Source of the DNA: Atrichornis clamosus
Lineage: Eukaryota > Chordata > Aves > Passeriformes > Menuridae
NCBI GenBank assembly: GCA_013400975.1
Contig: WBMZ01011748.1
Span: forward strand, 1 to 64,000
Direction of reading: 5' to 3'
DNA length: 64,000 bases
The position numbers and the translations under genes are program-made. Positions 22,206-34,200 of the stretch are shown here, piece after piece (positions within the stretch are counted from its first letter, which is position 1; every line of letters begins with the position of its first letter). Below the pieces are notes generated by a model. It saw nothing but the letters and a program-made list of their open reading frames with translations. It made no database searches and was not told the origin of the DNA.

Positions 22206-25200
22206 CTGTTTGGAAGGAAAAAACCCCTTATTAATACTCAGGGGATGGAGCTAACCTAGGCCAGCTGGGATTAAATTGAGCCACTCATGAGTAAACGCAG
22301 TAATTAAACCTCCATCTCCCTCACTACCAAAAAGAGTTTGGAATGCCTTATAAATACCGGGCTTATCACATTTTACTGCCACAGCACCATTTATTATGAA
22401 GTACTAACAAAAAATGCTGTCAGTGATTTGGATCCTGCTAAACATTCACCGTTTGGGTCGATATCTCCCCCTCAGTCTGAAAGGGCCTTTTTTGGAGAAG
22501 TTAGTCCTGGTATTTCAGCTGTTCCTCAAAGTAAAGCCCAGAAAAACGACTTCCTTTCAACAGGCTCAAAGCACAGAAATGTATCAGGGCTCTGAATGAA
22601 GAACACAGGTTTTGGTGCTTCTGGCAGGATCCACCAGCATTCGATCCCAAGGGGAGTCTTAAAAAATAAGTAAGTTATAATATGCAAATACTGAAAAAGA
22701 TGATCTGAAGCCTCTGTCCTTTTAAAAATTACTCAATCTCACCAGTTTAGCCAGTTCTCCAGGAGGAGAAACATCTGGTTTTAGTATTTCAAACCCATCA
22801 GTGATCAGTTGGTTCCAGTATTTTAGAAAGATCAAGGTGAGTTTTTTCCAGCTTTGTTAGAATTAAATTACACTTAAATTAAACTTAAAATTCAGCTTCT
22901 TGGGTAGATTCCCATGACATACTCAACTGCAAAGTTAGGATACATTTTCCTGCAGAGCTGCAGCCTAACTCCATGCCACAGGTAGGGCAGTGCTTGACTA
23001 ATGAGCAGCTGTTCACTAAAGTGATCATGGCCTCAAAGCTCATTTATTGCACATTATTAAACCCTGCTCTGGGGACAGAGCAACCAGTTTCTTCACTGGT
23101 TTTGTGATCGTGTTCATTATGAAAGATCTCCCTGCTGCTTGGTCCTGACTTATCTCAGAGAAACCTTGTGAGATGATGGAACACCAACAGCAGGAACAGA
23201 CCTCAGCATTTAACCCTCTCTTCCATGCAAATATGCCTTTTCCTCCAGAAATTTCTCCTAATTTCCTGCCCCCCTTGCAACACCCATGGCAGGGTTCATC
23301 TACGTGACAGCCATGCAACTCTGGTGACTCTCCAGGGCAGTATCTACCAGTGCTGCCCACAGAAACAGATGGGGCTGTAAGAAGAAAATAATTTAAGATG
23401 CATCAAAATGGATCTAAGGATGCACTGAAATGTTTCTGCACCAGAGCTCAAATCAGGGTCACTTACACACCCTCACTGCTACTCAACTTTTAGAGTGCAC
23501 TTGGCAGCCTCAATTTAATGTTCAGATCAAAGAACTGGGAGAAAGTCAATGCAGATCTCAGCTAGACACGGGGGAGAGCGTGCAGGCTGAGGTCTCCATC
23601 CACTGGAGAAAATTAACTGTGAGTAGGTTTATGAGCACTGCTTATTAAACAGGACCTTCAGTTTAATTATTAACCCCAAGACAAGCCAGACTTAAAGTTT
23701 AAAAGCACCTTGTAGCTTACAGCACGGACACAAGCTTTGAAGTGGACTTACCTTATCATTTCTTTCACATAGAAACTTTAACCTTTGAGCTCGCTTGTGC
23801 ATAAATACTCCATCCAAATGTCCCGTCTCCACTGACCGGATTTCAATAGCTTTCTCTCCCCAGCCCATTATTTGATTGGAATGAATGTAGGCTGTCAAAA
23901 GGAAGCATTTGGCAGGTGTTACAACTGGTGTTGAATATTATGCAACAGGCAGAAAAGCTCTCATCAGCTGTTACTCAAAGCCTATGAGATCAGTGGCAGA
24001 GCTCTAATGGCCAGGCGTGTGCCTGCAGGGACAGCAGCCTTTTCAGAGCACTTTTTCCAGAAATCGCTGAGCAATTTAAACAGAAGCAGCATCACTTCTT
24101 CTGATTTAGGAAGGTGAGGAGCTGGGCAGTGTTTTGCTCCACGGGTTGTGCAGCTGAGCAACACCAGAGCCAGAAAAGCAACCCAAGGCCTCCCAGCTCT
24201 GCACCCAGCTCCCTTCCACTTAACACAGTATGCCACCAATGCAACAGCTTGCATTATCTTATATTTACCTTATATTTATCTTATATTTATCTTATACATA
24301 TCTCATACTCAAGATAAACCAGAGTTCAAATCTTCTAGAAGTCATTTGCTTTTATTATGAAGGACCAAACTGCGGCAATTTAGCAACTGCATCTCAGAGC
24401 TCGCTGAGGGAAATCTCCTTTCATAAAAGCCCAAATGACTCCATTCCAGCATTCTGGACTCCTCATCTTACTAGCTGCTTGTGCTTTCAGCAGGTGCAGA
24501 GGAAGGGCTGACCTACCCACGGAAGTAGGCATTTCTCCCCACTGGAGCACCACGTCTTTAGTGATCCGTCCGTAGGTGTTCACGTAGACACCTTCATCCT
24601 CGTAGCACACCAGCATCTCCATCCCGTCCGTTTTGGGCAGGATGACAATGGCGTGAGGAGTAATATTGCCCTGAATCTGCAGGTGAAACAGACCCTGGAA
24701 GTCAGAATTACACTGAATGGAGAAAGGGGGAGGGGGAAGGGAGCAGAGTCTTGGGGAGCAAAAGCCCAAACCAACTAGAGAACAAAGCCCTCCCTCCATT
24801 CCCCACACAGGCACTGGCTTTCAGAGATAAGCCTGAAAGGGAATAAACTGTCACGTTTACCCTACCATCAAAGCTGTCTGACACAGCAGGGATAAAGAGG
24901 TTCAGCAATTACAGACAGATCACAACATACACATCCCCAAGACTGATGGCTGACACTTGGCTGGAACACAAATAAGTGACTGAGTCTATGAATCCATCTC
25001 CTTTTCAAATCAAGGTAAATAAACCCAGAATTTTACAGGCAGCCCTACGGTGGAAATATCCTGTTTTCTAGCAATCAGTCTCTAGCTCCAAGGGCAGGTA
25101 CAGTGACTTTCCACCCATGTCTGCTCCGTGCAGTGTGCAGACAGATTCTTCTTTCTGTGGGACACGGCAACCTTAAACTTTACTGCTCATGCCTGAGGAC

Positions 25201-28200
25201 AGAAATAGCCTGTGCAAATAATGAACATACAGTATGTGGTAGCTCTGAGTCCTCTTTAAGTGAGGATAGCACTGGGGAATGTCACAGCCATCACATCACT
25301 GGTCCCCATTTCTCAACCCCTGAGAGCCTGTCTGAACCTTGCTGGTGACCTGTGTTCCTCATGCAGCAGCACTCCCCGTGTACTCACGTGAGATGGTATA
25401 TAGATATCATAGGAGTTCCCAGAATCTACATCAATCACATGGAAACCAGTGTGGGATCCAAAGATAACCTTGAGCCTCTGACCCTCCTCTACAGTGAGAT
25501 CCACGAGCAACGGCTTGTGCTGGAGATCTGCAAAAGACTTTTATAATCCCTTCCATGAGGACCACGGAAAAACAAGTCCCCGCTGCAGCAGCCTGACACA
25601 GTTCTGAAATCATATTTATTTGACTGTGCTTCCTGCTAAATATGTGGTTCTTTATACTCCTGCCTCTCTGTTCCCATGTCAGATGCCTCAGAGGGCATCC
25701 CAGCAGGTGAGTGCCCACCCCTGCCAAGCACAGCTCTTTCCCACAGGAGCCCGAGGCCAACACAAGGATTTGGTCTCTGAAGGAAGGCGACAGCTCGGTT
25801 TTACATCAGTGTGTGTTCAGACAGCAGAGATCCATGACCACCCGCCTCCTCTCCTGGCAGGGATCACTGCTCTGGTTTGGGCAGCTGAAATGAGTCAGGT
25901 TAGCAAAGACTTGCTTTTCTCTGCTCAATCTCACCTGCTGGATCAAGGCTGGGAGCAACTCCCGGCCATGGATCCATCTAGGGCAGCGTATCTCTCCGTG
26001 GCTTAGGTGATCAGCAGGAGAGTGAAACACCCTTGGGGAGAGAAAAGGGCTCCTGGCACTCCGTGCAGGATCTCTGACTCCTGACAGGGAAAATCAGCGA
26101 GTGGTATTTCCCTCTCTCCCAACAGATCCCTGCCTACAAGGCAAGGCAAGGATGTTCATCCCCCCAGGCTGCAGAAGCAGCACCAGGAGCACCATCCAGC
26201 ATCCTCAGAACCCATGGAAGTTGGATCCCAGGCCATTTTGATGCTGCTGAGCTACCTGTGTCACTGAGTCCATTTATTCTGGCTTTTGTTCAGAAAAAGC
26301 AAATGTGACCTAATACTGTGTAAGCCCATTTGTGTTGGAAAGATGCAAAATGAGATTACTTGGCATGAACATCTCCACAAGGCACTGCCCCTTGTGACTT
26401 GCCTGTGCACAGAGCTTGGAATGAAAAGTGCTCTAAAGGACCAAGTACAAAAAACCCCTTGGCAGGTTGGAGAGGAAAAAGGTCTCAACTGAGGTAGGTG
26501 AAAAGGGAAAAAAAAGGAGAGACAAAGGGTAGGTCATTCTCCCAAACTTTCTGTCTTGAAACAGAATCCACACTGCAGAAGGGGACAAGACCTTGCAAAA
26601 TGAAAGCAGAAAATCATGCCAGCCTATTTTCATACTGTATGTTAAAAATTAGTCAGAGGAGAAAAAACCTCAAACACCAAAACCCCACAGAAAACACCTA
26701 CCAAAATCCCCAACTCAATTTCACTCATATGCATTTGATCAGCTTTCTGCAAATTCCTCAAGGAAAGCCTGCTAGCATAAACTAATAATAACACTCCACT
26801 GTTGGCCGTAAGCAGAACATATCCAATCTCTTCAGCCAGCATGGACCCCATCTCCTGTGCCTGCCAGGCATCCTGAGGAGCTCAGCCACATTAGCAAGAT
26901 GCTGTTCTGTGCTCTGCAGAGTACAGAAATCTCACGTATTTACAACAGCAGAGTGCATTCTGGTTGAGTGACAAACATACCTTAAATGCCATGAACTTGT
27001 GATATGGTTTAGGAGCCCAAGCGTAGATCTCGACAGCGTTCTTTAAGGCAATCACCAAGAACTTGATTCTTTCGTATTTCACTAAAATAAAGATAAAACC
27101 AATTTAAAGAACATTCACTTTCTTTCCAACTAAACTGAACAACTCATCTCCAGAACAGCCTCTCAGGCCATTTCTCTGTTGGTTCTCATTACGTGAAGTG
27201 TCCACCTAATACATAAAGATGAATTCCAAATTTACTTGTGGCTATGGTCTACCCATACTTTTAATATAAAATTGTCAGGTCAGACCTAAGACTAGAGAAT
27301 AAAAACACATCTCTTCAGACATTTATTTCCACTCACCGACTTTGTAGTGGATGCATCCCTCCAGGTCCCCAACTGTGATCCAGCCCTGCTTCTTCTCCAC
27401 CTCGGGGTCATTGTGTAAGATCCTGTTTCTCAGCCAGGACAGGTAGTACACACGCAGTTTGTTCTTCTTTCCTGTTGGCAAAGGAAATGTCCCTGTCAGA
27501 GCTGAGCACGTTTGCATGGGCAGTCTTGAGGTTTCAGTGTTTATTTTCAATCACAAGATGATAAAAGTCAAGTCTGTTTCATGATAAAAGTAATATAAAG
27601 AGTAGTTGAAAATAGTGTGTAGTTGTTGTGTTGGGTTTTCCCTTGGTAAGAAACACTTGGAAAGCAAAGCCCAGATCTCTGTCTCCCAGACTGCAGGTAG
27701 ACACTGCAAAAGCCAGGCTTTTGCTTCCCACAGGCTGGAAGTATTCCTTTTCCCATAAATCAGTGTTCAGAGGGATGGTGGGGCACAGTGGGGCAGTGAC
27801 CCCAGCCCTCTTACAGCTCAAAGCTTATCCAACCACTCAACTCCCTGGCTTCTTTCCTTCCCTCTCCTTCATACAACATTAATTCCACCCTGGAGATGAG
27901 ACATGAGCTGCTTGGCCTGCGACAGGCACTGCTGTTTGCCAGCAAGCCTGGTGCTGGGCTCTGCAATGCTGAGGAGCTGCCAAATTTCTGCACGGCTGCC
28001 TGCTCTGGGATGGCTGTGACACGACTGCAAAATCCCTGTGGCTGCAGAGCCCCTGCTACAGGGACAGGACACAGCTCACACCGAGCCCCGTGGGAGGGCA
28101 CCCAAACCATAAACCCAGGGCTCTGTCTGCTCACGGGTTTCCACAAGTCCCCAGCACTCCTTCTCAGCGTCATCCTGGGGTTTGCTGCTTCCCCCCATTC

Positions 28201-31200
28201 ATCTTCCAGCTGTACTAAACCCCTTATTCCTACAGCTGTGTCCTAGGGGAGCTGCAGACCAAGGAAAACGATGGAGCAGCGAGTTTGAAGCTCTGTCTGA
28301 ATGGAGGGATCAGGAATTTGCAGGTGAGTGCAGAGCGAGCCCAGGGGATGTTAACAAAATGAAAGCAAACAAAAGGATGGTATCAAGCCATTTCCTAATG
28401 AGCACTTATCTTGCTGCCCTCCGTGACCTTTGTGGGACAGGTATCTGCAGGGGAAGGCTCTGCCCTGGCTCTGCCACCCGTGTGCTCCATGGGGCTGCAG
28501 GAGGATGCTGGATGCTCTCCTGGGAGAGGGGACTACAGAGCTTTTGCTTTTTGCCAGAAATCACCCCATGAGCCTGGTATGAGCACTCTGGAGCTAAACA
28601 TGGGGACAGTGAAAAGCCCGTGGCCCTTATGATGTTTGGGACATCCCAAGCACAGTCATGGTCTGAGCTGGAGCTCTGAAGCCATGGATCATGGCTCCCT
28701 CAGCCAAAGAGACCCAAAAGTAGAACTCTCTGTCCCCTCAGGCTGTGACTATCTGCCCTGCTGGGCTGCCTGCCTGTATCCTGCACCTCCCCTTCTCTGC
28801 TAAGGAGGATGGAGATAAAGTGCAAGTAGGTGAAGGGAGAAAACTGCTCCTGACAGCAGATTTAGCTCATTTGTTTCTGGAATAAACCACCTCCAGCTCC
28901 CCTGGGAGCCTCCCTCGGGCACTGGTGGGCAGGTTTTGTCTGAGCTGGAGCCACCCAGGGCTTGTGGCCGAGCAGGTGAATGACAGGAGGAAAGCCCGAG
29001 AGGAGCACCTGATATTGTCACGAGGACGTTGAGGCCCTCGAGGACGTCCATCTGCTGGAACCGCCGTCTGTTGATGAGGTTGTAGACCTTCCCCTGCCCG
29101 CTGCGATCCAGCAGCATCAGGCCGTTCTCCGTGCCCACCAGCAGATTCACACCTGGAGAGGAGAGGCCCATGGGCACCAGGAGCCACGGCTGCTCCCAAG
29201 GACAACACCCCGAGCCCACCTCCGCTGCCCCCGTGAGCGTGTCCGACCCCGCTGAGGCTGGGACCTTGCCATGAACAGCAAGGGTCACTCTTACAGCGCA
29301 GGGGGACATGAGCCCTGGGGGACGGAGAAGGGGCCAGCCGGGGGCAGGGGCTGGGTCCGGCGGTGACACATTCCCGTCTCACCACCACGGGCTCTGGGAG
29401 GGCAGGGCGTGCTCGGGGCTTACCCCACAAAGCAGCACAGAGTATCTCCGAGTTGAAGCGCTTCTTGTACTTCCGGATCTCCGGGGTGTCGCTGTGGGGG
29501 CGGATGTTGGTGGGGTTCACGTTCACCACCGAGATCTTCCGCGCCTCGTTCAGCTTGGCCTGCTCCTGCCTGAGCAGCTCGCTGCTGAACAGGGCTGGCA
29601 AGGAAACACAAGAGGACAGGCAGGGGTGATGGGTTAACTGGTCTGTCACCTCTTTCTTTTTGATAGAATGACCATACTGGGTTTATTTCTTGATGGGGGA
29701 GTCATCACTATGTTGCAAGACATTAGTTTGCCCAAGCAGATGGGAGGCTGGATTTCTGCTGCTCCCTGTTTTCTCCCAGACTTTTCTGGTGGCATTGTGC
29801 TGGTGTGGGAGAAGAAGCTGGATGGAAACTGGAGAGGGCAAGGATGCAGACACAAGCTATGTTTGGAGAAGAGTGAGTGAAATGTGAAAGAGGTTCACTG
29901 GCGTTATTCAGGTTCCCTGACCTGGTTTCCACAAGGCCCTCCCCTCTCAAACTGGCCACATTGCCTCCTACCAGTAGAAGCTGACTCTTCGTCTTCATCT
30001 TCATCTTCATCAGTAGGTGAGGTCTGATACACTCTGGTGTCCACAAAGGGGGTGAAAGAGGCTTTGGTGCTACTTCCCATACCATACTGGCAAATAAACA
30101 GCAAAGAGAGAGCTCAGAGCACAGAAATAGAAGTAATTTTGTACATCTGTGTACATGTAAGACTTTCTAATAATCAAACAGTGCCTGCCCCTGCAGTGCC
30201 CTTTTTGAGCCCTCTACGAAGATCTGCTCCTCCTCCCCATAAATGATCAGAAACAAACATTAAATTGGATTTCTGAGTGTCTGTGAGCAACAGAAGATGG
30301 GAGGAGCAGGGCCTGGCTCTGCTCCCTCCTTGCAGGCAGAAGCACAGCCATGAGGACAGTGAGCGGAGAAGCCGCAGGGCCAGAGGCAAAAGCCAACACA
30401 GGCAAAAACCAGATGAGAATCAGAATCACTTAGATCGGAACAGACCTTTCAGATCAGGGCCACCTGTTCACTTGTCTGCATGTCACACATGTGCCTTAAA
30501 CCCTCTCTGGGATGTCAGGCAGGTGAGCGTTTGCTTTTCCCACTCTCCCACCATGCAGCTGAGGTTGGCAGGATGGTGCTGGGAGTCCCTGTGAAGCCCT
30601 GGCCTGGGGCAGCTGACGTGGTTTTAAATTGTCCCCAGCATTTCAGGTGGCACTGCAGGAAGGGTCATTCCTGGGTAAACAAAACAAAACCTGAAGGTAT
30701 CGCAGGGAATGTCAGAGCCAATACTTCGCTGAGGGAGTTTGGGCAATGAACAAACTGCAACATCACGTTGTTTTCTTTTTAGAGCCATTGCTTTAAGGCA
30801 GAAAACAAGGCTAAGACCTTCCAAGCAAAAGGAAATCCTTGCCTTTGGAGTCAAAGTGATGTGATTTCCCCCCTTCACTGAGCAGCTTATCCTTCCTACT
30901 CCAGCATTTACCAGGACACGCTTTATGGATGAGCTCCACTTAGAGCTGTAACAGCAGCAGAACCCAAGTCGCTCTGCAGCAGCACTACTGCTCACATTTT
31001 TCTTCTTTGGGACAATGTCCTTTCCTGAAATAAATCTTCCTCAGCTTTCACGACAGTCAGTCACCGAGCCCAGGCTGCTCCCCTTGCCCACTGCCAGAGT
31101 CCCTGTGTGACAGCTGCCATGGGGATGAGTCTGTGCCCTGGGGAGATGTGCCATGGGGAACACCACCAGCCCTGTACATCCCCACCAGAACCAGGCTGGG

Positions 31201-34200
31201 CCCGTACCCATCCTCCAGTGGGCCACAAAAAGATTCAGGGGAAAAAAACCCCCAGGTGTAGGAGCACTCTCATGGTTCATGACTTTCCCAAGCATTTTGG
31301 GGCTGGCATCCATGGGTGAGCCAGCATTCCATGCCAAAATTGAACTTATGCTGCACATCCTGCTTCTCTCCCGCCTCTATTCCCTGACAGCCTGGCTGTT
31401 TCCATGGAAATGGGATGGATTTCTAAACAGTACATGGTAACTGAGACCCATGGAAGGAGTTAACAGCCTGCGACAGGGAAGGCTGCAGGCACAGATACCA
31501 CTACTTTATGCTTCTGTCCTATCCAAGAAATATACACATTTTTTCCCCTGTGCCAGATGTCTTTTCCACAAAACAATAGCAATTTAAGGAAGAGAAAAAT
31601 TCAGTATCTGCAGGGATTTCCAGCTGAGAGTCAGGTGCTTTCCAGCAAATGAATTATGAAGAAACCCCTCATCCCAATGCACCCAGCATTTTTCCTTGCT
31701 CAGACTCAGTTATTCTCCTCAGAAGCTGACCTTTTAATAGTTTCCAAGTCTGTTATTCAAATATTAAGACTTCATTTTCCTCTAGGTCCTGTTCAACAGC
31801 CTATAAACCTGTGTGGTGGCTTACAAAGAGCATCAAGCTGCAGGCTGAGGTTGTGCTCGCGTGAGTCACCTGGAAACCCGCGAACTAAATCCCCAAGTTT
31901 CCACTCACGCCCACTCCCAGCTCAGTCAACCCTAAAAATAGTTTTAGAAATGGAAAAGATCTTTTTGGATTCTATAAATGAATACATTTAAACCCAATCC
32001 CAGGCTGCATTTCAGCAGCCCCAGGACGACTGTGGAAGGTGTTACTTTCAGGATCAACTCTCTCATTCCTGCTTTTAATACCAACAAAACTTGAGGTCAA
32101 GTCAGGCACCATCAGGCACCAAGTATTTTATCAATGACCAATTCCAAGCAATTTTTATTTTTACACTGCTAATAAAAGTACACCATAAAGTGAGGACATC
32201 TTTTCTATGAAAGAATATAGGATGGCAGAACTTTGGATGTACAACCCACAAAATGAAACAAAAACATTAAGTCCAATAGCTTAATTAGCACCAAATGGGT
32301 TGATTTCTTATGGGAAAAGAGAACTGTGCCTCATTCCCACAGCAAAGGATGGTAAGCAGGACACATCAATTCCCTTGGTTTATCTGTCACATCTTACACT
32401 TTCTAAGATGTTTTACACTTTATACAATGTTAATGTTCATCGTGCACCTGTGAAACACCTACCAGAGAGAAATACTTTGCCATGACAGAAAACACATGAT
32501 TTTAAAAGTGTGCAGATTTTTTCTACTCTGAAAAACTATCTGGAATTTTGTTGGCTTTGTTTTTTTCAGTCATGATAATTATCAGAGGTTGCACAGATGG
32601 AAGCTGGGCCCAGTTGAAGTTAATGGCATCACTGGCTCTCATCATTTCCTTTTATATTCGTGTGTCAAAAGAAAAATAAAAATGGAGCTTTCTCATCAGT
32701 TGGCAGCACTCGAGCCACTCCACCAAAACTCCAGCTGGTGGGCTTGAAAGACCTAATACACCTTTCTACCATCATCCACAGACCCATCCAGCAATAATCC
32801 ATCCGATCCCCTTGTATTTTCACTACACTCACCCACGTGGACCAGACACAGAGAGAGGGGAGAGCCAAGAAAGCCAGGGAGGAAAGCAGGAGAGCCCCGT
32901 CACGGGGCAGAGATGTTAATCATTGATTTAAAGCGATGCAAAGAGAAAGAGGAGCCCCCCACCACCTACTTCAGGCACCGAGTCCATGTCCTGTGCATGC
33001 GTGGAGACTCGCCCCAGGGCCTCGGTCGGCGTGCCCGCCGGCGAGTGGCTTTGCTGCACCAGGTCAGGCAGATTGATGTGACCTGCAAAGCCATTGCTGG
33101 CTGCGTGGCCAGAACGCTTTTTTTCACCAGAGGTCTGCAGAGACACAAGGCATGAGGAAGAAAGAGAAGGGGAGGGGAGGGAAGAGAAAAAAGAAGAGAA
33201 AAAAACCCAAACAAAACGAAGTTGTCGGCAGTCCCCCAGTTCCCAGAGCAAGCGCAGGAGAAGGACCCTCTCTGTTCCATCCCCATGCAATCTGGCAAGC
33301 AGCAAACCAACCCCCGCTCCAGGAGAAATAAAGACAGGATTAATCACAAAGTCACTACAGAGTAATTAGCCACGATACAGCGAGAGAAGCCTGATCACTG
33401 TTGTTTGGAGACAAGGAATGTAGGGCAGATTCTGCGCTTGCCCCCGTGGGTGCAAACGCCATGACCAGCTCTCCTCCCACACGGCCACTGGTGACAGCAG
33501 AATCTGTGCCCTCGATCAGCGTTAGCCTGGACAGCTTTGCACAGCTATGGCAAAGAGTAGCCTGACTGCAAGTGCCAGCACAGCCCCGTGGCATGTTTCT
33601 GTGACCCAAACCAGCAGTGAACAGCGGCAGCAGCGGCGGAGGAGCGGCAGAACCACCGGCAGCTCGCCCTGCACACAAGGTTCCTTGGGTTTCCCCGGGG
33701 CTCCCCTTCCTCTCCACACCGTCTCTGTGCAAGGCAGGTACTGGGGAGTTTCTCCCTTCCTCGTTTATTTTGCCGTTTTGATGAATCTCACCTACCTGGA
33801 GCACATCAGTGAGACTGTTACAGAGATTTGCTCTGTCACTGGGATCAGTGGAAAACTCTTAACTGACTAGTCCTGATGACATCTTTTGCTTGCTCATTAC
33901 CATCACCTTCAACCACACCTTGCCATCCCAACAAAGAGTGAAAAGCCCTTTGCCCAAAACCCACTGACCTCAGTGAGTCCATCTTCTGATGGCTACAGGG
34001 GTGAAGGGGAGATAACAGTGAACACCCAGCACAAGCCTACAGTTTTGGTTTCTTATCGTGCTCTCTTCTCCCAGTGGGGTTTTCCAGCTGCTTGTCTTGC
34101 CCATGACTTTCAAATCCTTCTGCATCCCTGGTTTTCTCATACAGCCCTGCTGGCGTGGCACAGGTTTTACTGTTGTGATGCTGAACACAAGCTCATTTCA

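Noticed and set aside
28800..29649. Long minus frames of 189 and 260 codons
   Set aside because: Only the parts matching TNIK exons 29594-29424 and 29152-29009 are real; the rest is intron read-through.
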